In this document: one piece after another, positions 1 to 8,139 of the stretch
Position numbering within the stretch: the first letter of the stretch is position 1
Layout of the letters: each line of letters begins with the position of its first letter
Assembly: GCA_046704745.1 (NCBI GenBank)
Contig: JBJKRL010000087.1
Span: 1 to 64,000 of the forward strand
DNA: 64,000 bases
Origin: CAWGGS01 sp046704745
Lineage (GTDB): Bacteria; Desulfobacterota; Desulfobulbia; Desulfobulbales; Desulfocapsaceae
Reading direction: 5' to 3'
The notes under the pieces: model-generated
Told to the model about the DNA's origin: nothing
The model's database searches: none
What the model saw: the letters and a program-made list of their open reading frames with translations, nothing else
Program-made: the position numbers and the translations under genes

Positions 1-8
1 AATTTTAT

Positions 9-86
9 TGGTCGGGGCGGGGCGATTCGAACGCCCGACCTCCTGCTCCCAAGGCAGGCGCGCTAACCAGGCTGCGCTACGCCCCG
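9..86 (-). tRNA. tRNA-Pro (anticodon TGG)
   Basis: Read on the minus strand this folds as a cloverleaf. The 7-bp acceptor stem pairs CGGGGCG with CGCCCCG, and the anticodon arm is CCTGC / CTTGGGA / GCAGG, with TGG at the anticodon position. The T arm carries GTTCGAATC. A 3' CCA is encoded at 9-11. It lies downstream of the tRNA-Asn on the same strand, with a hairpin between them. Confidence 0.95.
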
Positions 87-91
87 ACGAA

Positions 92-121
92 TGAAAAAAG
101 CCCGATTCGAAAATCGGGCTT
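92..121 (-). terminator. Intrinsic terminator-like hairpin between the two tRNAs
   Basis: A perfect 10-bp stem (AAGCCCGATT / AATCGGGCTT) closes a 4-nt loop and on the minus strand is followed by a run of T. It lies directly after tRNA-Asn. The tRNA-Pro further downstream therefore either depends on read-through or has its own promoter in this short gap. Confidence 0.7.
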
Positions 122-129
122 GAAATCTT

Positions 130-205
<76 letters not shown>

Positions 206-356
206 TTATGGAGACTCCGGTTTTCCAGGACAACACAACACCTGCTGCACAGAAAGGTTTAAGACCGATTGCGCACAGCCGGATTCCCGTAGCGCGTGAA
301 TATAAACAGGTGCGGTTACGGTGTCAATATTTTTTTGCCGCCCAACCGGAAACGAA

Positions 357-1187
357 TTATTTCTTTTGCATTTCTTTCAACATCTTCATTGCCTGCTCCA
401 GCTTTTCGTTACTGAGACCTGCGGGGGTTCCACCCCCCGGGGATCCTGAGCCCATCTTCGGGTTTGCCGACTCCCCTGTTCGACTCCCTTCCGGCTCTTT
501 CAACATGGCAATGGTTCTCTTAGCAACGGTTCTGGCAATGGAATCCGCCTGGGGGTCTTCCTGCGGCACAATTCCCGCCGGAAATTGAAAGACCTTTTTA
601 TCAACAGGTCTTGTATCGATTTCCGTGGCCTCCTTTTTCATGGAAAAGCCCATAATGGAGGTATCTGATTTCAAAGGTATCCCGGCCTGGTGGATGGAAT
701 AGACGGTAGTACCCATTACCGTTGCCTTGTCACAATCATAACCGAGTATTTTTGCCGCATTCATCTCAATACTGCCATTGAGCCCTTTGGTCATGCTCAT
801 CCCCATATTCTTAGCATTCTTTGCGACCTGTTCCTTCTCGGCCTTAGAAAGCTTATTGTACTCTTCAAGCATGTACCTGCGGGGATTGGCACTCTTTTTG
901 CCGGTCTTTTGCTGCAGATCGAAGGTATACAACCAGTCAAGGGTCATGATGGTGACAGTGTTGCTCTGTTTCCCCATGGCGTTTATTGTAGTGTGATATG
1001 TGGCCATCTCCTTGCCATGTTTTCCGATATACAAAGTCTCCGTCCCTTTTTCGCTGCCGCTGAGTGTGTATTTTATGGTGGCATTCTCGAAGGGCAGCTT
1101 TCGCTCCCATGGATTGTTCTGACCGGCTTGGGCAAGAAGAGGTAAAAGAAGAACCATAAACACCCAAAATATTCCTACTCGTTTCAT
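357..1187 (-). CDS. Secreted protein of unknown function (DUF4412-like)
   Basis: A 276-residue protein with a clear signal peptide: Lys-Arg start, hydrophobic core to about residue 20, and an AQA-G cleavage site. It is therefore probably periplasmic or outer-membrane associated. The body is a soluble domain with alternating polar strands around residues 30-200, and a Gly/Ser/Pro-rich linker precedes a short charged helix at the C terminus. The overall shape resembles the DUF4412 family, but I recognise no catalytic motif. A GAGGG ribosome site lies just before the ATG. It stands alone, with about 150 bp of featureless sequence between it and the tRNAs. Function is unknown. Confidence 0.75.
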   Translation of the reverse strand: MKRVGIFWVFMVLLLPLLAQAGQNNPWERKLPFENATIKYTLSGSEKGTETLYIGKHGKEMATYHTTINAMGKQSNTVTIMTLDWLYTFDLQQKTGKKSANPRRYMLEEYNKLSKAEKEQVAKNAKNMGMSMTKGLNGSIEMNAAKILGYDCDKATVMGTTVYSIHQAGIPLKSDTSIMGFSMKKEATEIDTRPVDKKVFQFPAGIVPQEDPQADSIARTVAKRTIAMLKEPEGSRTGESANPKMGSGSPGGGTPAGLSNEKLEQAMKMLKEMQKK

Positions 1188-1279
1188 ATTTCCCTCATAA
1201 TGAGTTTAATTCCAAGGCAAATCAGCCTATAGTATATGATTTCTTCAAGCTGACTTAATGTTTGCCCAGTATATTGTTA

Positions 1280-2041
1280 TCACTTGGTTTTTTGTTCTCT
1301 GTGAATAGGGAATGCACCCCAGCTTTGCGCTACCGGCATAATCTCGATGGAATTGATATTCACATGTGGAGGTCTGGTTGCCGCCCAGTATATGGTTTCG
1401 GCAATGTCCTGGTCGGAAAGAGGCGTCATACCGGTATAGACGTTGTCGGCCCGCTCCCTGTCACCATGAAAACGGACCACGGAAAACTCGGTCTCGGCCA
1501 GTCCCGGTTCGATATTGGTCACCCGAATGCCCGTGCCGTGCAGGTCTGCGCGCAGATTTCTGGAAAAATGGTTAACAAAGGCCTTGGTCCCGCCGTAGGT
1601 ATTTCCTCCAGGATACGGCCAGTTTCCGGCGACCGATCCGATATTGATGATGTGGCCTTTGCCTCTCTCAACCATTGCCGGCAGAATCGCTCGTGTCAGG
1701 TAGAGAAGGCCTTTTATATTGGTATCGACCATCGTCTCCCAGTCAATCAGATCGGCCGACTGTGCAGGCTCCATCCCCAGGGCCAGACCAGCATTATTGA
1801 TAAGGACATCGACTCCCTTAAATTCTGCCGGCAACTCGGAAACCATTTTTTCAACCATCTGGTTATCCCGGACATCGAAGACCGCCGTATGGACGGGCAC
1901 ATCAGCCAGCCTGCCGGCAAGCTCCTCCAAGCGCTTGGCCCTTCTACCACAGAGGATAAGCCGCCAACCGTTAGCGGCAAAAAGTTGGGCACTGGCCTTG
2001 CCGAATCCGGATGTGGCGCCGGTTATGAGAATCGTGTTCAT
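1280..2041 (-). CDS. ydfG: NADP-dependent 3-hydroxy acid dehydrogenase, YdfG-type SDR
   Basis: A 253-residue short-chain dehydrogenase. It has the Rossmann motif TGATSGFG (residues 7-14), NNAG (82-85), and the catalytic Ser136, Tyr149 and Lys153 (YxxxK within TYGGTK). Stretches such as LALGMEPA, DWETMVDTN, GHIINIGS and HVNIN match E. coli YdfG closely, an enzyme known to oxidise 3-hydroxy acids such as serine and 3-hydroxypropionate with NADP. The length matches the family. It is separated from its neighbours by about 100 bp, so it is probably a single-gene unit. The physiological substrate here is not visible from the sequence. Confidence 0.88.
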   Translation of the reverse strand: MNTILITGATSGFGKASAQLFAANGWRLILCGRRAKRLEELAGRLADVPVHTAVFDVRDNQMVEKMVSELPAEFKGVDVLINNAGLALGMEPAQSADLIDWETMVDTNIKGLLYLTRAILPAMVERGKGHIINIGSVAGNWPYPGGNTYGGTKAFVNHFSRNLRADLHGTGIRVTNIEPGLAETEFSVVRFHGDRERADNVYTGMTPLSDQDIAETIYWAATRPPHVNINSIEIMPVAQSWGAFPIHREQKTK

Positions 2042-2144
2042 AGATATTTCTCCTCCGAAACGAGAGATTGGTTATACCGATTTTAGTTTAAGATACACGA
2101 TGCAGGCGAAGAGTACGAATGCTTTCCGGCCTGCAACTTCCAGC

Positions 2145-4298
2145 TCAAAGATCACGAATAAAGCCTTCGATCAAACCTTGTACTTTTTCGGAGCCTTCTC
2201 CTTTGACGATAATATGTCTCTTGCTTTCAACCAGGCAGTACCGTTTGGATTTCGAACCAAGTCTATCAAAAACCTGCCGCGATCCTTCCGGGTCAACCAC
2301 TGGATTATCACTTGTCTGAATAATCAAAGCTGGAGTTGTCACCTGGTCAAGCTTGTGGTGCAGATCTCCCAACAATCGATCCACTTCCATAACACCGAAG
2401 ACCGGGCTGCGACTATAGCTCAAGCTCAAGGTATCAGGCGTCAGATCAAGAAAACGGTCCTCAAGGGCATTTTTGTGGAATTTGGCCAGGATTCTGTTCC
2501 AGACATCGACTGTCGGCATAAACATCGTAGAAAAGTCATCCAGAGAATACGGCGGACAAATGGCAAAAACCCCGGAAATTTTCTTCACTCTTACAGCAAG
2601 ATCCAGGGCCAGACTGCCGCCGACGGCAACTCCTCCCACAACCACATGCCGGCAGATATTGCTTATGATGGCATAGCCGGCCTCCACGGAATCCAACCAT
2701 TCTTCGTATTTCCGCTCCGAAAGATCCTCCGGGGTCGTCCCATGCCCGGCCAGACGCGGAACATAGACCCAGATCCCTTTACGACTCAAATGGTTGGCCA
2801 CTTGACGCACCTGTTCCGGTCTGGCCAAGTAGCTGTGGATCAGGACCACACCGATTTTTCTGGTCGCGCCATGAAGAAGATAGGGCTCCGAGGTCTTGGG
2901 CAAAGTAGTTCCTTGAGCGGCGTACCGGGCGAAATCTTTTTTGAGTTGGGATAATTCTTTGCGCATGAGAAAATGGACAATGTCCGCCTTTATCAAAAAA
3001 ATGGGATGCCAGGCAAGGGAGATGATCAATCTCTGCAGCTTTTTCAGCGGCTCGACCTCATTGACAATCACCTCCACCGGATTATCTATCCTGCCCCGGT
3101 GAAAATTGATCAACTTCGACAATTTCGAATCGTCTTTAATAAGGTGGCCGTTCTCTTCTCTCAGTATTCCTTCCTCTAATGCAATATCTAGAAAGTTTCG
3201 GTACTTACCAAATCTGTCGTCAATCAACAAATGAATCTGATCCCTCTGAATTGATTTATGCATATGACAACCGGTCTTTTTGAGATCAGACATCAGGGTG
3301 GCAGCCCTGAACACACGGCGTTTCAGGTCAGAAACCCGCACCCTCTTCATCGGACACCATTTAAGAAATGAGGCAAAGAGGTGTTCGTGGTTGATGGTGG
3401 TCATACTATAGATGGCCTCCATGTAGCATTTCATGATTATGGAGGACTGACGCCCAAAAAATCCTCTTAATCCTGCAGGAGCGGAAAAATCCTCTGTTAA
3501 CGGCGCTTCCAGTTCTGCCGCAATCTCCGATCCCTGTAGAAAGGTGTCGACCCTGATTGCCTGGCCGAAGCGAATATCCAAATCTACGCCTGACAGCAAC
3601 ATGGTCCCTTCGGTCATGATTTCCTCAACTGCTCTTTCCGGCAGGTCTTTTACCAGTTTGGCAGCCAGGGTTGAGGCAATATTTTCCATTGCCCGGATGG
3701 GATAATAGGTGAGATTGACCGGAACGATGAATGTCCTTTTTTCTTTGAGCAACTCTATGGATTCAATTGAGTACTTCTCCAGAAACCGTTTGACCTCATG
3801 CGGTGATTTCATCTCCTTTTCCAAGAGATGCAAACGAAGGAATTCAGCCCGCAAGGCAAGCAGAGCAGCCCCGGTATGCGGCTTATGCCCTCCATCGTCA
3901 TATGAGACAAGGAACTCACCCTTTTCCATGATCTTTTTCGTTTTGACCATGTTGCCTTCCGGATAGATTATCCAGTCAGCCTGACCGGTCAACAGCGAAC
4001 TTAAGATCAGCTGGTCGCGCTGGGGATCCCGGGTGGATACCACCCCTATCATGTCGAACAGCTTCTTCAGCCCCCCTTTGAACAACGCCGCATCGGCAAG
4101 CGACATGACCGGAACGGATGTCAGGTTGTAGATATAATATGGAAGCAGAAGGGTCTCAACCCTGGTGAAGTGGTTGATAACGAAAATGATCGCCCCCTTG
4201 GGAATGTTTTCTTTGCCGTGGAGAGCGACATCCGCCTTCGAGAGACTAGAGAGAGTTTTGATGGCCAGGTTGGCTGTGTAATAGGCAGATCGTTTCAT
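2145..4298 (-). CDS. Two-domain protein: PlsC-like acyltransferase plus hydrolase-like domain without a serine nucleophile
   Basis: A 717-residue fusion. The N-terminal part resembles glycerophosphate acyltransferases: NHFTRVE at residues 42-48 corresponds to the NHx4D motif but has Glu48 instead of Asp, and YPEGN corresponds to FPEGT. The C-terminal part (from about residue 480) is an alpha/beta hydrolase of the carboxylesterase Est30 type. It has an HSY oxyanion-like start, the strand GVFAICPP, an Asp in TSDNPVVDP and a His in SKRHII. The nucleophile elbow reads GVAVGG, so the expected Ser is Ala558. The hydrolase half is therefore probably inactive or a binding module. A role in lipid acyl transfer at the membrane is inferred. 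Confidence 0.7.
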   Translation of the reverse strand: MKRSAYYTANLAIKTLSSLSKADVALHGKENIPKGAIIFVINHFTRVETLLLPYYIYNLTSVPVMSLADAALFKGGLKKLFDMIGVVSTRDPQRDQLILSSLLTGQADWIIYPEGNMVKTKKIMEKGEFLVSYDDGGHKPHTGAALLALRAEFLRLHLLEKEMKSPHEVKRFLEKYSIESIELLKEKRTFIVPVNLTYYPIRAMENIASTLAAKLVKDLPERAVEEIMTEGTMLLSGVDLDIRFGQAIRVDTFLQGSEIAAELEAPLTEDFSAPAGLRGFFGRQSSIIMKCYMEAIYSMTTINHEHLFASFLKWCPMKRVRVSDLKRRVFRAATLMSDLKKTGCHMHKSIQRDQIHLLIDDRFGKYRNFLDIALEEGILREENGHLIKDDSKLSKLINFHRGRIDNPVEVIVNEVEPLKKLQRLIISLAWHPIFLIKADIVHFLMRKELSQLKKDFARYAAQGTTLPKTSEPYLLHGATRKIGVVLIHSYLARPEQVRQVANHLSRKGIWVYVPRLAGHGTTPEDLSERKYEEWLDSVEAGYAIISNICRHVVVGGVAVGGSLALDLAVRVKKISGVFAICPPYSLDDFSTMFMPTVDVWNRILAKFHKNALEDRFLDLTPDTLSLSYSRSPVFGVMEVDRLLGDLHHKLDQVTTPALIIQTSDNPVVDPEGSRQVFDRLGSKSKRYCLVESKRHIIVKGEGSEKVQGLIEGFIRDL

Positions 4299-4544
4299 TG
4301 AGAATCGTCAAAGACGGCAAAATGTTCCATTTACTTTAAAAATATTGGTATTTTGCCGTAAGGTCAAGCACTCTTCGCAACTTCCTTTCATTCAAGAAAT
4401 AACAGGGGTGAAAGAAATCAGGCAACAACACCGGCAAGTAAAAGAAGAAACCGATGAAGCACTGAAAATTATTTGATATTCTTTCCCATATCCACTACAA
4501 CAAAAAGAGACTACTCTACTAATCACAAGACCGAGGAAAAAGAT

Positions 4545-5645
4545 ATGGGCCTCAATTTCACCTATACCCCGCCGGATTTCACCCGGCCTGAATTTTCCGG
4601 AGCGCCTTTCGCCAGGCTGGAACAGGCACTCGCCGACGGTATTGCTCCGACTCATTTTCATGCCACGTCCAATTTCCCCGAATATATCAATCTCCCGACC
4701 AGAGGTTGGGTTTTGGCTCCCGAGAGCCGGATGGATGCGGTTTTGAAAGTTGATGAGGGAAAAATTGAGGTGGTCGAGGCACGCCGGTTAATAAAAGGCG
4801 ATCAGGTGGTGGTTGGGCGGACGGAAAACGGAGAAGAAGGCATACTTGTGCATGTGGATTGTTTTGCAAGAAGCCAGCAGACAGCTCATGCCGATAAATT
4901 CGCCTTCCGCTCCCGGGGTACCCGGGAAACCCCTTTTTCCCGTTCCTACGATGAACTGTACGGCATATTAAAACATGACCGTAATCACGGGCATATCGTC
5001 TGGGTACTGGGGCCGGCCGTGGCCTTCGACAAAGACAGCCGGAACGCAATGCAGGGCCTTATTGAAAGCGGATATTGCCATGCGCTCTTGGCCGGAAATG
5101 CCCTTGCCACCCATGATCTCGAAGCAGCCTTTTTCGGCACCGGCCTGGGACAGGACATCTACACCCAGGAGTTGCAGCCCCTGGGCCATTATCACCATCT
5201 CGACATCCTCAACGAGGTAAGAAGGGCCGGCTCCATCAAGAAGGCTTTAACAAAGCTACCCATTACAGACGGCATCATCCATGCATGTGTGAACAAATCC
5301 GTCCCCTACGTCCTTGCCGGTTCAATTCGCGATGACGGCCCTCTGCCCGAGACCATCGCCGACGTCTATGCTTCCCAGGACCGTATGCGCGACCATGCCC
5401 GACTGGCAACCACAGTGATCACCATGGCAACGCAACTCCATTCCATAGCCTTCGGCAATATGACGCCGAGTTATAGAATCCTGCCGGATGGCAGTGTCCG
5501 CCCCGTTTTCTTTTATGTCGTCGACATGACTGAATTCAGTGCCGACAAACTCGCCAACCGCGGCTCCGCCCAGGCCCAGGCCATCCTTACCAATGTCCAG
5601 GACTTTATCGTCAATCTCTGGAACAACCTCAAGGAGAAGCCATGA
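4545..5645 (+). CDS. Ornithine cyclodeaminase of the archaeal/TIGR00300 type
   Basis: A 366-residue protein. The start at 4545 follows a GAGG site and avoids an unconserved N-terminal tail. The N-terminal half has the LOR/SDH-type segment (NLPTRGWVL, KGDQVVVGRTENGEEG). The C-terminal half has the family's most conserved blocks: LLAGNALATHDLEAA, HHLDILNEVRRAGSI, VPYVLAGSIRDDGPLP, MATQLHSIAFGN and LANRGSAQA. Archaeal members of this family are known to convert ornithine to proline with release of ammonia, independently of the classical mu-crystallin-type enzyme. The stop overlaps the ATG of the arginase gene (ATGA), so the two are translationally coupled and would turn arginine into proline via ornithine. 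Confidence 0.8.
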   Translation: MGLNFTYTPPDFTRPEFSGAPFARLEQALADGIAPTHFHATSNFPEYINLPTRGWVLAPESRMDAVLKVDEGKIEVVEARRLIKGDQVVVGRTENGEEGILVHVDCFARSQQTAHADKFAFRSRGTRETPFSRSYDELYGILKHDRNHGHIVWVLGPAVAFDKDSRNAMQGLIESGYCHALLAGNALATHDLEAAFFGTGLGQDIYTQELQPLGHYHHLDILNEVRRAGSIKKALTKLPITDGIIHACVNKSVPYVLAGSIRDDGPLPETIADVYASQDRMRDHARLATTVITMATQLHSIAFGNMTPSYRILPDGSVRPVFFYVVDMTEFSADKLANRGSAQAQAILTNVQDFIVNLWNNLKEKP

Positions 5646-6532
5646 AAAAAACCGTCCGCATAATCGGCATCCCCATGGATCTCGGCCAAAAACACCGGGG
5701 TGTGGATATGGGGCCGGTCGCCATTCGCTATGCCGGACTAGCCCAAGCCCTGCAGTCCCTCGGCTACTCGACCAAGGATTCGGGAAATATAGATATACCG
5801 GGACATTACACACTTATCGACACAAGTTTGAACGAACGAATCATCCCCATCCATAAGGCCTGTGCCAAGACCTACACAATGGGCCGTAACGCATTAAAAG
5901 ACGATGAAATTCCGATCTTCCTGGGCGGTGATCACTCATCCTCCATCGGCTCTATCGGTGGAATCACCCACGAAAGGCCCTGCGGCCTGATCTGGGTGGA
6001 CGCCCACGGCGATTTCAACACTCCTGCCACCTCCGATACCGGCAACATGCACGGTATGACCCTTTCAATCCTCCTGGGAAACGGACCGAAAGAGCTGGTC
6101 AATGTGGGGAGAAAGGGTGCCAAGCTTGCGGCAGAGGATGTGGTGCTGATCGGTGTCCGCGACCTTGATCTGAAGGAGAAGGATCTCCTGCGCAATTCCG
6201 GATGCACCATCTTCACCATGCGTAATATAGATGAATTGGGGATGCATCGAGTCCTTAAAGAGGCGCTCGGGAAAATTGCCCACCGGGACGCGATCCATCT
6301 GAGCCTGGACATGGATGCCATTGATCCGCAGGAGGCACCGGGCGTTGGTACGCCGTCCGCCGGAGGCCTGACATACCGGGAGGCCCAGTTGATTATGGAA
6401 ACCATAGCCGATTCCGGCAGACTCCGCTCGGTGGACGTGATGGAGATCAACCCCATCCTCGATCACTGCAACCGCACGGCCCAGGTGGCTGTATCCATGC
6501 TTGCCTCTCTCTTTGGTAAGGCAATTCTCTAA
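5642..6532 (+). CDS. rocF: Arginase
   Basis: A 296-residue ureohydrolase. The binuclear manganese ligands are present in FLGGDHS (His98), WVDAHGDFN (Asp120, His122, Asp124) and SLDMDAIDP. The ending with HCNRTAQVA is typical of arginase rather than agmatinase. It would hydrolyse arginine to ornithine and urea in the cytoplasm. Its start overlaps the upstream ornithine cyclodeaminase gene by four bases. No urease gene is visible nearby, so the fate of the urea is unknown. The operon ends here and is followed by a palindromic repeat region, not a conventional terminator. Confidence 0.93.
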   Translation: MKKTVRIIGIPMDLGQKHRGVDMGPVAIRYAGLAQALQSLGYSTKDSGNIDIPGHYTLIDTSLNERIIPIHKACAKTYTMGRNALKDDEIPIFLGGDHSSSIGSIGGITHERPCGLIWVDAHGDFNTPATSDTGNMHGMTLSILLGNGPKELVNVGRKGAKLAAEDVVLIGVRDLDLKEKDLLRNSGCTIFTMRNIDELGMHRVLKEALGKIAHRDAIHLSLDMDAIDPQEAPGVGTPSAGGLTYREAQLIMETIADSGRLRSVDVMEINPILDHCNRTAQVAVSMLASLFGKAIL

Positions 6533-6560
6533 GCTGCAAGGTAGACAAATTGATACAGTA

Positions 6561-6766
6561 TTTATTCGAAAATCGGTCAGGGCTAAGAGGCGACCTTTTC
6601 GAGGGACGCCATAAACCCTTCCCTGGGGGCAAAACCTACGCTGTCCAAGCTGCGGGAACACCCCTGTGAAAAGGTTACCCCTCAGCGCCTAAGCATCCAG
6701 CTCTTCTCAATTTTCATCATTTGTCGTTCTCGCGACGCGAGAATGGTCGTTCATGAGAAATCCGGG
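6561..6766. repeat. Palindromic intergenic repeat, family A, copy 1
   Basis: The region between arginase and the GntR gene contains GGGACGCCATAAACCCTTCC, followed by GGGGGC. Both blocks recur in reverse orientation at 21031-21127. Its 5' part (TCGAAAATCGGTCAGGGCTAAGAGG) resembles the start of the copy at 27661. The 3' part, with the hairpin TTCTCGCGACGCGAGAA and GAAATCCGG, resembles 24480-24550. This is a modular, structured repeat with no coding potential. Confidence 0.6.
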
Positions 6767-7468
6767 CTATCGATTCTTCAGGTAGGACTGCACGTAGCGG
6801 ATATGGGAGCGCATCGCCTCCCCAGCCTCTTCGGATTTACGGTTTTTTATACTCTCAAATATCTTCTTATGGTAGGCAATGACTTCCTGCAGTGATTCTT
6901 TATTCTCATACATATGCAGGAGGTTCTTTTTAATTCCTAAAAAGAGAAAATCATAAAAGTTTCTCATCAGGTAGACAAGAACAGGATTTTTAGTGGCAAT
7001 GGCAACGGCCATATGAAAGGCGGCATCCGTTTCCGTCCGGATAATATCGGTTGAGGCAAAATCCTCTTCCATTTCGCTTAAGGATTTTTCAATGGAGAGA
7101 ATATCCTGCTGTGTGGCCCGCAAAGCCGCAAGTTCTGCTGCCGTACACTCCAGGCCCAGACGCACCTCGAATAGATCGTCCAGTGTTGCATCCTCCGTGG
7201 CCATCACCATGGCTAAAGGATTGCCTCGCCTGCTGTCCGGAGATGAAACAAAGGTGCCCTGCCCCTGCCGATGCTCCAGCAGACCGATGGTCACCAGCTT
7301 GTTTATCGCATTCCGTACCGATGTCCGACTTACCTGCATGGTGGCGGCAAGATCACGCTCCGGCAGGATCTGTTTGCCGGGTTTAAATTCACCCTTAAAT
7401 ATAAGCTCTCGAATTTGCTCAAACACCTGGTCAGATATTTTTTTCGGTTTGATCGGTTTTAAATTCAT
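6767..7468 (-). CDS. FadR-family (GntR) transcriptional regulator of lactate use
   Basis: A 233-residue regulator, using the ATG at 7468 with a GGGAAGGG ribosome site; an upstream extension is not conserved-looking. Residues 10-76 form the winged helix-turn-helix (LPERDLAATMQVSRTSVRNA, then GLLEHRQGQGTFV). The rest is an all-helical FCD domain with the metal-ligand-type histidines in AAFHMAVA, HKKIFES and MRSHIRYV. It is divergent from lldP and lies beside four TTGGT-N3-ACCAA palindromes of the kind bound by LldR/PdhR proteins. It is therefore most probably the lactate- or pyruvate-responsive repressor of the lldP and lut operons. The effector is inferred from context only. Confidence 0.85.
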   Translation of the reverse strand: MNLKPIKPKKISDQVFEQIRELIFKGEFKPGKQILPERDLAATMQVSRTSVRNAINKLVTIGLLEHRQGQGTFVSSPDSRRGNPLAMVMATEDATLDDLFEVRLGLECTAAELAALRATQQDILSIEKSLSEMEEDFASTDIIRTETDAAFHMAVAIATKNPVLVYLMRNFYDFLFLGIKKNLLHMYENKESLQEVIAYHKKIFESIKNRKSEEAGEAMRSHIRYVQSYLKNR

Positions 7469-7758
7469 AACCAGCCCTTCCCCTTGCAATCCATAGCAGT
7501 TTTCGGAATATTCACTCTTGAAATTACGGGAAGGACGTGGCCCAAGCAGGTCCTTCCTCCACTTTATGTAAGGCGCCACATTTGCCAAATTAAAAATGTT
7601 ACGGGATTATTCTTAATTTTGCAAATATAAACGCCTTTTCCCAACTACGGCAACCTCTTCTTAAACAACGAAACAAAATAACATCCTTCCTCACCGAATC
7701 CTGGGGGGAATCTTTGGCCTATTTGTGTCGCATTGCCACTTGGTGTGTAGATAGAGAT

Positions 7759-7783
7759 CCATTTTTGGTATTACCAAAAATGG
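7759..7783. promoter_or_regulatory. Operator 1, upstream distal site of lldP
   Basis: A perfect palindrome: CCATTTTTGGT, then ATT, then ACCAAAAATGG, with 11-bp arms. The core TTGGT-N3-ACCAA matches the LldR/PdhR-type operator. The preceding bases TAGATAGAGATCC recur before operator 3 as TAGACAGAGACCC, which suggests duplication of the control region. Confidence 0.75.
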
Positions 7784-7883
7784 ATTGAAGTCTTGCAAAG
7801 TTACCGCCACGCCAAACCGTATTCTTTATTATTTTACTGATAATTTACATAAATATTAAAATGTATAACCAAATAATTTTTTC

Positions 7884-7911
7884 TTGACAAGGTAATTTTT
7901 CCAGATAATTA
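7884..7911 (+). promoter_or_regulatory. Putative sigma-70 promoter of lldP
   Basis: TTGACA at 7884-7889 is followed after 16 bp by TAATTA at 7906-7911. Operator 2 begins at 7912, directly at the presumed start point, as expected for repression. The same TTCTTGACAAGG string occurs in front of lutC. Confidence 0.55.
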
Positions 7912-7926
7912 ATTGGTCGTACCAAT
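7912..7926. promoter_or_regulatory. Operator 2, promoter-proximal site of lldP
   Basis: ATTGGT-CGT-ACCAAT, a perfect 6-bp palindrome around 3 bp. It overlaps the start region of the putative lldP promoter. Its centre is 148 bp from the centre of operator 1. Confidence 0.75.
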
Positions 7927-8139
7927 ATCAGACCACGGTTCCAGCAAAATTGATTCGGTAATTTTCGATCCCTGACGGTCAGGGATCGGCACCAACATAA
8001 GATGAAAAAGGAGGCAAGCAATCCAGGGTATTTGGCGTTTTCAAACGATACCCCAAAGAGAAGATCATGTCGAAATATCCACTAAATAATCACCTATCTA
8101 TTTACAATAAATAAAATTTAATTTTTGAGGTACAAGAGT

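Larger units (their letters stand above)
7469..8139. promoter_or_regulatory. Divergent regulatory region between the GntR gene and lldP
   Basis: About 670 bp without a gene. It holds two operator palindromes (centres 7771 and 7919) and a promoter-like TTGACA at 7884. A 10-bp hairpin (CGATCCCTGA / TCAGGGATCG) lies at 7966-7988 in the inferred leader of lldP. A Shine-Dalgarno-like AAAAAGGAGG at about 8005 is not followed by a suitably placed start codon. The inferred leader of about 210 nt is long. No known riboswitch was recognised. Confidence 0.6.

Noticed and set aside
7861..8139. Riboswitch in the lldP leader
   Set aside because: Only a single simple hairpin is visible; no known aptamer pattern was recognised.
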